Assembly (NCBI GenBank): GCA_014879565.1
Contig: JACSRW010000028.1
Coordinates: 123,962 to 187,961 of the forward strand
Length of the DNA stretch: 64,000 nucleotides
From: Chitinophagaceae bacterium
GTDB lineage: Bacteria; Bacteroidota; Bacteroidia; Chitinophagales; Chitinophagaceae
Direction: 5' to 3'
How positions within the stretch are numbered: position 1 is the first letter of the stretch; every line of letters begins with the position of its first letter. Under the pieces are notes generated by a model. It was not told the DNA's origin. It made no database searches and was given only the letters and a program-made list of their open reading frames with translations. The position numbers and the translations under genes were made by a program. Below are positions 17,139 through 26,212 of the stretch, piece by piece.

Positions 17139-18803
17139 ATGTCTGTGAAGCGAATTCCGGTCTGGTTAGCGCTGCTTTTTTTATCGGGTGCCTGCGGGGA
17201 GAAATCCACCCCGCCGCCCCCTGATGTACCAAAGAATATGGCTGTGCGTGTCACCCAGATCGATGGCGCCAGTTTTGATGATCCGCATTACCAGGCTTCC
17301 CTCTTGCCATTGCTTCGTTTCCAGTTTTCAGAACCCCTGAATAAAACAACGGTGGCCGGCGCGGTCAGTTTTACCGATCCGGGAGGCAGCCCCGTTTCCT
17401 GTAATTTCACCTACCAGCAGGGCGATTCGGTGTTGCTGGTGCAGCCCGTGGCCAGCCTGTCGGCAATCAGTAAATACCAGTTCCGCATAACCAATGCCCT
17501 GAAATCGGCTTCCGGAGGCATACTGACCAATCCTGTCAGCAAAACCCTGATAACCCGGATAGATTCCACCCGCAAGTTTCCGCCGCTCACCGATAACGAA
17601 CTGCTGAATAAAGTACAGCAGCAAACCTTTAAATATTTCTGGGACTTCGGTCATCCAGTCAGCGGCCTGGCCAGGGAAAGGAACAGTTCCGGAGATGTGG
17701 TTACTTCGGGAGGCTCCGGCTTTGGCATCATGGCGATCCCGGTAGGGGTGGAGAGAGGGTTTATCACCCGCGCGCAGGGACTGGCGCGGATGCAGAAGAT
17801 AGTGGGTTTTCTGAAGAATACGGCGGTTAAAGTGAAAGGAGCGTTTTCGCACTGGCTGAACGGGACAACAGGGGCTATTGTACCCTTTAGTACCAATGAT
17901 AACGGGGCCGACCTGGTGGAAACCTCTTACCTGATGATGGGACTGCTCACGGCCCGCCAGTATTTCAACGGCACGGATGCGGAGGAAACCACCCTGCGGG
18001 CAGATATCAATACACTCTGGAACAATGTGGAGTGGGACTGGTTCCGCAACGGCGGTCAGAATGTATTATACTGGCACTACAGCGCCGACAAGGGCTGGGC
18101 CATGAATATGCAGATAAAGGGCTGGAATGAATGTCTGATCACGTATGTACTGGCCGCTTCCTCCGCAACACACGGGGTGCCCGCGGCGGTGTATACCAAT
18201 GGCTGGACCTCCAACGGCGCTTTTGTAAACGGCAATAATTTTTTAGGCTATACATTACCGTTAGGGTCTTCTTACGGCGGTCCTTTGTTTTTCGCGCATT
18301 ATTCTTTCCTGGGCATCAATCCCAACGGGCTCGCCGATTCCTATACCAATTACCTTACCCAGGTAAGGAACCACACCCTGATCAATTACCAGTTCTGCCG
18401 GGTGGGTGGTATGGCCGGCAGTGGCTACAGCGATTCGCTCTGGGGACTGACCGCCTGTGATATTCCCAACGGGTATACCGCCTGTTCGCCCACCAATGAC
18501 CGGGGAGTAGTGGCGCCTACCGCCGCGCTGAGTTCCATGCCCTATACACCGGCGGAATCCATGGCGGCCCTGAAGTTTTTTTATTATGTACTGGGAGACA
18601 AACTCTGGAAGGAGTATGGTTTTGTAGACGCCTTTTCCCTTCGGGATACCTGGTTTGCCTCCTCCTTTCTCGCGATTGACCAGGGCCCGATTATTCTTAT
18701 GATTGAAAATCACCGGAGTGGTTTGTTATGGAACCTGTTTACCAGTTGCCCCGAAGTGAAGAACGGCATGCGGGCGCTGGGATTCACGGCTCCTTATCTC
18801 TGA
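17139..18803 (+). CDS. GH144 beta-1,2-glucanase-family protein with N-terminal Ig-like domain
   Basis: A lipoprotein of 554 residues (Cys19 in LSGACGEKS, followed by a Pro-rich stretch). Residues 30-145 form a bacterial Ig-like/SbsA-type domain (LRFQFSEPLNKTTVAGAVSF ... YQFRITNALKSASGG). From about 155 to the end is the GH144 ('glucoamylase-like') alpha/alpha barrel: QQQTFKYFWDFGHPVSGLAR, SGGSGFGIMA, DNGADLVETSYLMMGLL, VLYWHYS, GWNECLITYVLAASS, GPLFFAHYSFLGINP, AIDQGPIILMIENHRSGLLW. GH144 founders are endo-beta-1,2-glucanases; some members act as exo-enzymes. It is the only one of the four paralogues here with an extra N-terminal module. Confidence 0.92.
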   Translation: MSVKRIPVWLALLFLSGACGEKSTPPPPDVPKNMAVRVTQIDGASFDDPHYQASLLPLLRFQFSEPLNKTTVAGAVSFTDPGGSPVSCNFTYQQGDSVLLVQPVASLSAISKYQFRITNALKSASGGILTNPVSKTLITRIDSTRKFPPLTDNELLNKVQQQTFKYFWDFGHPVSGLARERNSSGDVVTSGGSGFGIMAIPVGVERGFITRAQGLARMQKIVGFLKNTAVKVKGAFSHWLNGTTGAIVPFSTNDNGADLVETSYLMMGLLTARQYFNGTDAEETTLRADINTLWNNVEWDWFRNGGQNVLYWHYSADKGWAMNMQIKGWNECLITYVLAASSATHGVPAAVYTNGWTSNGAFVNGNNFLGYTLPLGSSYGGPLFFAHYSFLGINPNGLADSYTNYLTQVRNHTLINYQFCRVGGMAGSGYSDSLWGLTACDIPNGYTACSPTNDRGVVAPTAALSSMPYTPAESMAALKFFYYVLGDKLWKEYGFVDAFSLRDTWFASSFLAIDQGPIILMIENHRSGLLWNLFTSCPEVKNGMRALGFTAPYL

Positions 18804-18816
18804 TAAGTTTTAAATA

Positions 18817-20166
18817 ATGCACAGAAAGATTGCCATCATCCTTTTTGCAGTTTGTCTCTGTAACCTGCTGCCGGCGCAGCCCTCTTCTCTGTTGCCTCCC
18901 TTTGGCCCGGCGCAAAGGAAAACAGGTCTTTCGGACTCAGCCCTGCTGGATGAGGTGCAGCGGCAGACCTTCCGTTATTTCTGGGATTTTGCCCATCCTG
19001 TTTCCGGTATGGCCCGGGAAAGAAGCAATACCGGGTTTGGTTACGGGCATGAAACGGTAACTACCGGTGGTACGGGTTTCGGAGTGATGGCGGTGATTGT
19101 GGCCACTGAAAGAAAATGGATCGGCCGCGATACAGCCGCGCAATTTTTACTGAAGCTGGTGAATTTTCTCCTCAAAGCCGACAGCTATCACGGGGTCTTT
19201 CCGCACTGGATGAACGGCGAAACCGGCAAAACCATTCCCTTCAGCCGTAAGGATGACGGCGCCGACCTGGTGGAAACTTCCTATCTCTTCCAGGGATTAC
19301 TTTGTGTACGGCAATACTTCAATGCACCTTCTGAAGTGGAAACGGAACTCCGCAACCGGATCGGCTGGTTATGGGCGGATATTGAATGGAACTGGTTCAC
19401 CAATGGCGGCCAGGAAGTGATGTACTGGCACTGGAGTCCAAATAATGGCTGGGCCATGAATTTTCCGGTAAGGGGTTTTAATGAATGCCTGATCATGTAT
19501 GTATTGGCTGCTTCTTCCCCGCATGAAAAATACCAGGTGAGCCCGGCTGTTTATCACCGGGGCTGGGCCGAAAGTAATTTTTTTAAAAACGGAAAAACCT
19601 TTTACGGTATAAAGCTGCCGCTTGGGTTTGATTTTGGCGGTCCGCTTTTCTTTTCTCATTATTCTTTCCTGGGTCTTGATCCGCGGGGTTTAAAAGACCG
19701 GTATGCGGATTACTGGGAGCAGAACCGCAACCATACCCTGATCAACCGGGAGCATTGTATCCGGAATCCTTACCGGTATAAAGGTTACGGAGAAAAATGC
19801 TGGGGACTGACCGCGAGTGATACCTATAACGGGTATGCGGCCCATTCTCCCACCGAGGACCTGGGTACCATTTCCCCTACTGCAGCGCTCAGCGCTTTTC
19901 CCTACACACCGGACTATTCCATGCAGGCACTCCGGCATTTTTATGAGGACAGGGGAGAGGCTTTATGGACTGCTTATGGTTTTGTGGATGCATTTAACCC
20001 CGGAAAAAACTGGGTGGCGGCTTCACACCTGGCGATTGACCAGGGCCCCATTATTGTCATGATTGAGAATTACCGGAGTGGCTTACTGTGGAATTTGTTC
20101 ATGAGTTGCCCGGAGATACAGACCGGCCTGAAGCGACTGGGATTCAGCAGCCCTGCTTTACTTTGA
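18817..20166 (+). CDS. GH144 beta-1,2-glucanase-family protein
   Basis: A protein of 449 residues with a cleavable signal peptide (MHRKIAIILFAVCLCNLLPAQ). A single GH144 domain covers about 37-449, with RQTFRYFWDFAHPVSGMARER, TGGTGFGVMA, DDGADLVETSYLFQGLLC, YWHWSPNNGW, FNECLIMYVLAASS, GGPLFFSHYSFLGLDPRG, CWGLTASD and AIDQGPIIVMIENYRSGLLW. It has no lipobox, so it is probably periplasmic, unlike the neighbouring lipoprotein paralogue. A surface/periplasm division of labour on beta-1,2-glucan is plausible. The start follows the previous stop by 13 bp. Confidence 0.92.
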   Translation: MHRKIAIILFAVCLCNLLPAQPSSLLPPFGPAQRKTGLSDSALLDEVQRQTFRYFWDFAHPVSGMARERSNTGFGYGHETVTTGGTGFGVMAVIVATERKWIGRDTAAQFLLKLVNFLLKADSYHGVFPHWMNGETGKTIPFSRKDDGADLVETSYLFQGLLCVRQYFNAPSEVETELRNRIGWLWADIEWNWFTNGGQEVMYWHWSPNNGWAMNFPVRGFNECLIMYVLAASSPHEKYQVSPAVYHRGWAESNFFKNGKTFYGIKLPLGFDFGGPLFFSHYSFLGLDPRGLKDRYADYWEQNRNHTLINREHCIRNPYRYKGYGEKCWGLTASDTYNGYAAHSPTEDLGTISPTAALSAFPYTPDYSMQALRHFYEDRGEALWTAYGFVDAFNPGKNWVAASHLAIDQGPIIVMIENYRSGLLWNLFMSCPEIQTGLKRLGFSSPALL

Positions 20167-20188
20167 AACAATCATAGTGCGAATCTGA

Positions 20189-22207
20189 ATGTATAATGCC
20201 CGGCATACAATATGGATGCTGTTTCTGCTGTTGTCATTCCTGACAGGAGCAAATGCGCAACAAGGTTTCGGAGCCCCTGTATACTGGCAGCATTTCGGGA
20301 TTTCGCCAAAAGGGGATGCGGTCACCGGACCTTCCCTGCCTGCCGGTCGTACCTCATTCCCATATAGTTCCGCACCCTGTCCTCCTGCCGGAGCCTATAC
20401 GATTATCAAAAGGGTACCCACGGGCAGTTGTTTCGATGATGAATGGATACCCCTTTCGCACGATCAAACGGGAACCTGGGATATGAAACATGCAGAAGGA
20501 AACCTGATGCTTGTGAACAATACGGTAAGCAATACTGTCCGCGTCTTATATGTGGATACCATACAGCAGGCGCTTTGTCCCGGGGTTGATTATTTTTTTT
20601 CCGCCGCTGTCATCAATACAGACAGACCGGTTACCTGTCCGGGTTCACATTTTTTTCCCCGCCTCGCATTTACCCTCTTAACGGAATCCAGTCAGGTGCT
20701 GGCAACAGATACCATTCGTAACGGTATTTCCTTTGCCAGTTCTTTTATGGGGTACAAGTTCAGTGAGTTTGGTGTCTGGCTTTCTATGCCGGCAATAAGT
20801 GGCAGACTGGTGCTGCGTATTGATCTGCTGTCAACATTTTATGATTGTGCGGTGGACTTTGCAATTGATGATATCCGGTTGCGCCCGAAAGGAGCGGAAA
20901 TTAACATTGGTTTTCCGGGTGAGCCGGGTAATACAGTTAAAGCGGCCTGTTATGAACAACAGCCCACCCTGGCGATCAGCGGAACCGTGCATCCTTTCTA
21001 CACAAACCCGGCTCTTCAATGGCAGGTGAGTGCGGATTCCGGATCCACCTGGACCGATATTCCCGGCGCTGTTGGTGCGGTGCTCACGCAGTCCTATACT
21101 GTTCCGGATACGTTTTATTACCGGCTGAGTGCTGCCGAGAGCGCTATGATTGTTAATCCCGCCTGCCGGTCTGTCTCCAATAAAGTAAGAGTGGAGATCC
21201 AGGGACCCCCGACCGGTTTTACGATCAGTAGTAATTCACCCGTTTGCTCGGGGAAGCCCCTGTTGTTCAAAGCTGAAGGGGCTGCCGGTTATGTATGGAA
21301 TGGCCCCAATGGGTTTTATGACAATGTACCCGACCCATCTGTTTATTACAGCAGTTTAGCGGATAGCGGGATGTATTATGTCACCGTTTCTACCTGGGGA
21401 GGCTGTACCGCAAAAGATTCGCTGCGGGTAAAGATCATCGGCACGGATGTTCATGCCTGGCCGGATACCGCCGTTTGTGCCGGAAGTGTTTTTTCGCTTC
21501 GTGCCAGTAAGGGGAGCAGTTATCTATGGAACGGAGACGGGATTACCGGCAGCACAAATGTTCAATATCCGCAAATCAAGCCGCAGAAAAACGGCCTTTA
21601 TACCGTGACGGTTACGGATGCATCCGGTTGTTCCGATACGGCCTCTGTTTTTGTAGCACTCCGTAATAAAATACCCGTAAAAGCCGTCATGGATTTCCCG
21701 CCCTTCCTGTGCCGCAGCTATGATTCCTTGTTGTTCAGGGAGAAAAGTCTGGGAATACTAAAAGCCTGGCACTGGGACTTTGGAAATGGAATCAGCGCTG
21801 ATGAGCAAAAACCCGCCATTCAGTTTTTCACCATAACCGGGAGTCAGAATGCCTATATGTCCAGGCTGGCCGTTACGGACACCGCCGGTTGTACCGATAC
21901 CGCCTACCAGTTGATAAAAGTCGAGGATAACTGTTATATCGCTGTACCAACAGCATTTACGCCCAACAACGACGGCCTGAATGATTACCTCTATCCGTTA
22001 AATGCGTTTAAAGTAACCGATCTTCACTTCAGGGTATACGATCGTAAAGGACAGGTGGTTTTTGAGAGCCGCGACGGAAGCCGGAAGTGGGACGGACGTT
22101 TGGGCGGAACAGAACAAACCACCGGTGTGTATATTTGGACACTGGCGTATACCGAAGTGAGTGGCCGGAAAGTCTACCGGAAAGGAACCACTGTATTGTT
22201 ACGATAA
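20189..22207 (+). CDS. PKD/Ig-like protein with type IX secretion (type B) C-terminal domain
   Basis: A protein of 672 residues with a signal peptide (end near ANAQQGF). The N-terminal half is a jelly-roll-like region (about 25-240). It is followed by Ig/PKD-like beta domains (PTGFTISSNSPVCSGKPLLF, WHWDFGNGISADEQKP). The last roughly 90 residues are the gliding-motility-associated/CHU_C type B sorting domain: VPTAFTPNNDGLNDYLYPL, FRVYDRKGQVVFES, WDGRLGG, TTGVYIWTLAY. It should therefore leave the cell by the type IX system and be attached or released outside. Wedged between two GH144 genes with 10-22 bp gaps, it may be a secreted glucan-binding or adhesion protein. No catalytic domain is recognised. 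Confidence 0.88.
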   Translation: MYNARHTIWMLFLLLSFLTGANAQQGFGAPVYWQHFGISPKGDAVTGPSLPAGRTSFPYSSAPCPPAGAYTIIKRVPTGSCFDDEWIPLSHDQTGTWDMKHAEGNLMLVNNTVSNTVRVLYVDTIQQALCPGVDYFFSAAVINTDRPVTCPGSHFFPRLAFTLLTESSQVLATDTIRNGISFASSFMGYKFSEFGVWLSMPAISGRLVLRIDLLSTFYDCAVDFAIDDIRLRPKGAEINIGFPGEPGNTVKAACYEQQPTLAISGTVHPFYTNPALQWQVSADSGSTWTDIPGAVGAVLTQSYTVPDTFYYRLSAAESAMIVNPACRSVSNKVRVEIQGPPTGFTISSNSPVCSGKPLLFKAEGAAGYVWNGPNGFYDNVPDPSVYYSSLADSGMYYVTVSTWGGCTAKDSLRVKIIGTDVHAWPDTAVCAGSVFSLRASKGSSYLWNGDGITGSTNVQYPQIKPQKNGLYTVTVTDASGCSDTASVFVALRNKIPVKAVMDFPPFLCRSYDSLLFREKSLGILKAWHWDFGNGISADEQKPAIQFFTITGSQNAYMSRLAVTDTAGCTDTAYQLIKVEDNCYIAVPTAFTPNNDGLNDYLYPLNAFKVTDLHFRVYDRKGQVVFESRDGSRKWDGRLGGTEQTTGVYIWTLAYTEVSGRKVYRKGTTVLLR

Positions 22208-22216
22208 AACACCATT

Positions 22217-23668
22217 ATGATAAAAAAACGATTGATTGCCTTTTGCGGCCTGTTGCTGATAACATTCGTCTGCTTTTCGCAAGGGGAAAAGCCACTCTCG
22301 CTCACAAAAGGGAAGTATGGGGACGGGCCTGACAGCATCGCTCCGTCAGGCATCATCAAAAACCTGAATGATGAACAGTTACTCGAACTGGTGCAAAAAC
22401 AAACTTTCCGTTTTTTCTGGCATGGCGCACATCCGCACAGCGGACTGGCATTGGAAAGAAGCAATACCGTACTTGCAGAACATTACTGGGATTATATCAA
22501 TGAAGCCTGGGACGAACCCAATTTCAGTAAGACCCCTTTCGGGCCTGATGCCGCCGCGATTGGCGGGACGGGATTTGGCATCATGAGTACGATTGTGGCG
22601 GTGGAACGGAAATGGATCGGCCGGGATACCGCGGTGCGCCGGCTCATACAGATTGCCGATTTCCTGATCAATGCGGATTGTTACCATGGCATTTACCCGC
22701 ATTTCATGAATGGTCGTACCGGCAGGACCATTAAGTTTGACCGGCTTGATGACGGAGCCGATATCGTGGAAACCTCATATCTGCTGATGGGCTTTCTTTG
22801 TGCCCGTGAATATTTTAACGGGAATACTCCACGTGAAGTATATCTCCGCAAACGGATCAACCAGATGTGGGGGGCGGCCAACTGGAACTGGCATACCAAC
22901 GGTGAACCCAAACTGTACTGGCACTGGAGTCCCAATAACGGCTTTGATATGAACTTTCCGGTATGGGGGTATAATGAATGCCTGATCACCTATATTATGG
23001 CGGCTTCTTCCCGGTATCATGCTATTCCCAAAGCGGCTTACGACGGCACCTGGGCCGGCAGCCTGGGTTTTAAAAACGGGAAGCAATATTACGGATATAC
23101 CTTACCGTTAGGAAATTATGATGAAGACAAAGGCGGACCCTTATTTTTCGAGCAGTATACATTCCAGGGTATTGATCCCAATGGCCTGACCGATTCACTG
23201 GGTAACGATTATTTCCTGCAGGGGAAGAACCATACCCTGATCAACCGGGCCTATTGCATGGAGAACCCGAAAAAATTCAAAGGATACAGTGAGGTATGCT
23301 GGGGACTCACGGCCGGTGACAGTTACAAGGGCTACCTGGCGCATAGCCCGCAGAATGACCGCGGGGTGATTCAGCCCACAGCCGCCATTTCCTCTATGCC
23401 GTATACGCCAAAGGAAAGTATGGAGGCGCTCCGTTATTTCTATTACGGACTGGGGGATAAGATCTGGAGTAAGTATGGTTTTGTGGATGGCTTCAGTATC
23501 CATCATAACTGGTATGCAAAATCGCACCTGGCCATTGACCAGGGACCGATCATCACCATGATCGAGAATTACCGCACGGGAATGCTCTGGAAACTCTTCA
23601 TGAATATTCCGGATATCCAGAACGGGTTAAAAAAACTGGGATTCAACAGTCCGTATTTTAAAAAATAG
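22217..23668 (+). CDS. GH144 beta-1,2-glucanase-family protein
   Basis: A protein of 483 residues with a signal peptide (end near VCFSQG). The GH144 domain runs from about 50 to the end: VQKQTFRFFWHGAHPHSGLALERSN, IGGTGFGIMS, DDGADIVETSYLLMGFLC, YWHWSPNNGF, GYNECLITYIMAASS, CWGLTAGDSYKGYLAHSP, AIDQGPIITMIENYRTGMLW. Compared with its paralogues it has about 25 extra residues in the loop after the SNT motif (around 90-115, rich in Asp/Trp/Phe), which could reshape the substrate cleft and the product length. It starts 10 bp after the T9SS protein and ends 3 bp before the phosphodiesterase gene. Confidence 0.92.
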   Translation: MIKKRLIAFCGLLLITFVCFSQGEKPLSLTKGKYGDGPDSIAPSGIIKNLNDEQLLELVQKQTFRFFWHGAHPHSGLALERSNTVLAEHYWDYINEAWDEPNFSKTPFGPDAAAIGGTGFGIMSTIVAVERKWIGRDTAVRRLIQIADFLINADCYHGIYPHFMNGRTGRTIKFDRLDDGADIVETSYLLMGFLCAREYFNGNTPREVYLRKRINQMWGAANWNWHTNGEPKLYWHWSPNNGFDMNFPVWGYNECLITYIMAASSRYHAIPKAAYDGTWAGSLGFKNGKQYYGYTLPLGNYDEDKGGPLFFEQYTFQGIDPNGLTDSLGNDYFLQGKNHTLINRAYCMENPKKFKGYSEVCWGLTAGDSYKGYLAHSPQNDRGVIQPTAAISSMPYTPKESMEALRYFYYGLGDKIWSKYGFVDGFSIHHNWYAKSHLAIDQGPIITMIENYRTGMLWKLFMNIPDIQNGLKKLGFNSPYFKK

Positions 23669-23671
23669 TGT

Positions 23672-24514
23672 ATGAAAAAAATATTGATGAGTTTATCGGC
23701 CATACTGTTCAGTATAATGGCCTTTGCACAGACCGAAGTAAAAGTGATGAGTTATAATATCCGCCTCGATGTGAAATCGGATGGGGAAAACTGGTGGGAG
23801 AACCGGAAAGATAAAGTGGCCGGGCTGATGAAGTATTATGCTGCTGATTTTATCGGGGGCCAGGAAGTACAGCATCACCAGCTGCTGTACCTGAAGGAGC
23901 AACTGACCGGCTACGACCATATCGGCGTGGGACGCGATGATGGAAAAGAAAAAGGCGAATACTCCTGTATTTTTTACAACAGCGAAAAATTCAAACCGGT
24001 AAAACAGGGTACTTTCTGGTTGTCACAAACACCAGACTCTGTATCCATGGGCTGGGATGCGGTTTGTAACCGGGTTTGTACCTGGGGGTTGTTCCGCTCC
24101 GTCAGGGGCAAAAAGAAAGTATGGGTATTTAATACACACTTTGATCATGTGGGGAAAACGGCAAGAGTGGAGGCGGCCAGACTTATCCTGGCGAAGATGA
24201 AGGAATTGACTGCCGGGAAGAATGACCCGGTGGTATTCATGGGTGATCTGAATTCAAAACCTGCTGATGAGCCGGTTGGTATACTGAATGCAGTATTGGA
24301 TAATGCAAGAAGCGTATCTGCAGAGACGCCCTATGGTCCGGCTGATACCTGGAACGGATTTAAGTTCAGTCAAAAACCCGATGGCTGTATTGATTATATT
24401 TTCACGGGCCGTGGGGCCGGGATAAAAGTGAAAAAGTTTGCGACGATCACGGATTCCTATGCCCTGAAATATCCATCGGATCATTTTCCGGTGATGGCCA
24501 CTATACAATTTTAA
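23672..24514 (+). CDS. Secreted endonuclease/exonuclease/phosphatase-fold phosphodiesterase
   Basis: A protein of 280 residues with a signal peptide (MKKILMSLSAILFSIMAFAQ). It has the complete EEP metal-dependent hydrolase motif series: MSYNIR (Asn), GGQE (metal-binding Glu), NTHFDH, MGDLNSKP (Asp/Asn), DYIF, and SDHFPV (terminal Asp-His). The fold includes DNase I-like nucleases, inositol phosphatases and sphingomyelinase-type phosphodiesterases. Secretion and placement inside a glucan operon (3 bp after a GH144 stop) argue for a phosphodiester on a glycan or glycolipid rather than intracellular nucleic acid. That assignment is an inference. Confidence 0.88.
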   Translation: MKKILMSLSAILFSIMAFAQTEVKVMSYNIRLDVKSDGENWWENRKDKVAGLMKYYAADFIGGQEVQHHQLLYLKEQLTGYDHIGVGRDDGKEKGEYSCIFYNSEKFKPVKQGTFWLSQTPDSVSMGWDAVCNRVCTWGLFRSVRGKKKVWVFNTHFDHVGKTARVEAARLILAKMKELTAGKNDPVVFMGDLNSKPADEPVGILNAVLDNARSVSAETPYGPADTWNGFKFSQKPDGCIDYIFTGRGAGIKVKKFATITDSYALKYPSDHFPVMATIQF

Positions 24515-24525
24515 ACCTCAATAGT

Positions 24526-25698
24526 ATGAACGAATTGCTTTCCCGCGAAAAATTCCTGAAAACCACAGCTATGGCTGGAGCTGCGCTCCTGGTTTCTTCA
24601 CTTGAAGGATGGGCGGCTACCCGGCCGGATAAAAAATTAAGAGTCGCTGTGATTGGCTGCGGCAGTGTGAGTAACCGGTACCTGCCGCAGTTACTTTCTT
24701 CAAAATTGATTGAAGTGGTGAGTCTTTGTGACATCAGGCCCGAACGGGCCGTAGCGCAGAATAAAGAATACAAAGTGAATGCGGCCACCTACGGACATAT
24801 TGATGAAATGCTCCGGGGTGTTCCCTTTGATATGATGGTCACGCTTACCGATATGCAGGTACATGGAGAACTGAATAAAAAAGCCCTGCTGGCCGGAAAA
24901 CATGTATGGAGCGAAAAACCCATGGCTAATACCTATGCCGAAGGAAAGGCCCTGCTCGATCTGGCCCGGTCAAAAAAACTCAGGATATGGGGGGCGCCGG
25001 CCGTTGTCAACAGCCCGCAGTTTGCCTATATGAGTAAAATGATCCAGGATGGGAAACTGGGACGTATAGCAGCCGCACACGGACAATACGGGCATACCGG
25101 CCCTACCTGGGCAGCCTTCTTTTATGAGAAGGATGGAGGAAGTATGCCTGACCTGGGCGTGTATAATATGGCCACCCTGACCGGACTGCTCGGTCCGGCC
25201 CGCAGTGTGATGGCAATGACCAGTATTGTGAACCCGGAACGTACGGTGGATGATAAGGGAAAAATCAAGGTGGAAGCCGAGGACAATGCGCATATTCTGA
25301 TGGAACATGATAAGGGCGTGATCAGTCATGTGATGTGCGGCTTTAATTATTTTGACCCTCACGGACATGAAGCCGGCAATCAGTCATTACATTCTATCCA
25401 GATCTATGGCGATTATGGCAATATGCGGCTGATCGGGTACGATTGGGAGACCAATGGGGTTATGATCGATCTGCACTGGGATAAACCCGCTGAACTGGTA
25501 TGTACAGAGAAAGGCGGGTATGAATGGCAGGAAGGAGCACGGGTGGTGGGAGAGAGCATAGTGAACGGTACCGAGCCCCGGATTAATGTGGAACATGCCC
25601 TGCATGTACTGGAGATCATTGAAGCCGCCAGGAAATCGTCAGCAACCGGAAAAAAAATCAGACTGAAAAGCCATTTCCCCTGGCCGGTCGTAAAATAA
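24526..25698 (+). CDS. Exported Gfo/Idh/MocA-family sugar oxidoreductase
   Basis: A protein of 390 residues. The N-terminus (SREKFLKTTAMAGAALLVSS) is a signal-like leader related to the Tat-type leaders on many Bacteroidota members, though only one Arg precedes the hydrophobic stretch. The Rossmann motif is G44-C-G-S-V-S49 and the family catalytic/nucleotide-site lysine motif is E130-K-P (WSEKPMANT). The C-terminal alpha/beta domain follows (LGVYNMATLTGLLGPA). The enzymes oxidise or reduce sugar carbons with tightly held NAD(P), and some make 3-keto-glucosides. It shares its strand and a short gap with the EEP gene. DoxX and GMC genes follow after a 77-bp gap. Confidence 0.9.
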   Translation: MNELLSREKFLKTTAMAGAALLVSSLEGWAATRPDKKLRVAVIGCGSVSNRYLPQLLSSKLIEVVSLCDIRPERAVAQNKEYKVNAATYGHIDEMLRGVPFDMMVTLTDMQVHGELNKKALLAGKHVWSEKPMANTYAEGKALLDLARSKKLRIWGAPAVVNSPQFAYMSKMIQDGKLGRIAAAHGQYGHTGPTWAAFFYEKDGGSMPDLGVYNMATLTGLLGPARSVMAMTSIVNPERTVDDKGKIKVEAEDNAHILMEHDKGVISHVMCGFNYFDPHGHEAGNQSLHSIQIYGDYGNMRLIGYDWETNGVMIDLHWDKPAELVCTEKGGYEWQEGARVVGESIVNGTEPRINVEHALHVLEIIEAARKSSATGKKIRLKSHFPWPVVK

Positions 25699-25775
25699 AC
25701 AGAGCGGATAAATGGGGGTGGAGACTGTTTTTATTGACTTCTGTTTATATCACCAGATAAAATAAACTGTCAGCA

Positions 25776-26210
25776 ATGCGCCAATCTTTTTTTTCTTCTG
25801 CACCACTGCCGGTAATGGCCTGGGGCGTTATGCTGGTAAGGATTATAACCGGGCTGCTGTTGCTCTGGCACGGCTGGGAATGTTTGGATGCGGACAAGAT
25901 GAAAATGTATACCGGCTGGTTTGCAGACCGTCAGTATGCGGAGCCGGCCGCCTGGGCCTATGCCGGAAAGATTGCTGAGTTGCTGGCGGGTATCGGATTT
26001 GTACTGGGACTGCTCACCAGAGTGGCTGCTTTGGGCGCTATGGCCGCTTTTGCAGGTATCATTTTCCTGTTAGGAGATAAAGGAAAGATTTTTGAATCGG
26101 ATCAGCATCCCTTTCTGTTTATACTGATCAGTGTGCTTTTTCTTTTCACCGGACCGGGCGCCTTCAGCCTGGATGCTGTATTCTTCAAAACAAAAAAACG
26201 CCGTTACTGA
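25776..26210 (+). CDS. DoxX-family membrane protein
   Basis: A protein of 144 residues with four predicted membrane segments (about 14-32, 62-78, 81-98 and 113-131) and the DoxX pattern VRIITGLLLLWHGWE ... KIAELLAGIGFVLGLLTRVAALG. DoxX-like proteins are small inner-membrane proteins often paired with oxidoreductases and thought to act near the quinone pool. It is 2 bp upstream of the GMC oxidoreductase, which suggests a functional pair. Exact role unknown. Confidence 0.85.
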   Translation: MRQSFFSSAPLPVMAWGVMLVRIITGLLLLWHGWECLDADKMKMYTGWFADRQYAEPAAWAYAGKIAELLAGIGFVLGLLTRVAALGAMAAFAGIIFLLGDKGKIFESDQHPFLFILISVLFLFTGPGAFSLDAVFFKTKKRRY

Positions 26211-26212
26211 TT

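Noticed and set aside
17139..23668. Glucoamylase (starch-degrading) role suggested by the older family name
   Set aside because: The 'glucoamylase-like' label is historical. The founding characterised members of this family (GH144) are beta-1,2-glucanases, and the surrounding enzymes are beta-glucan-specific.
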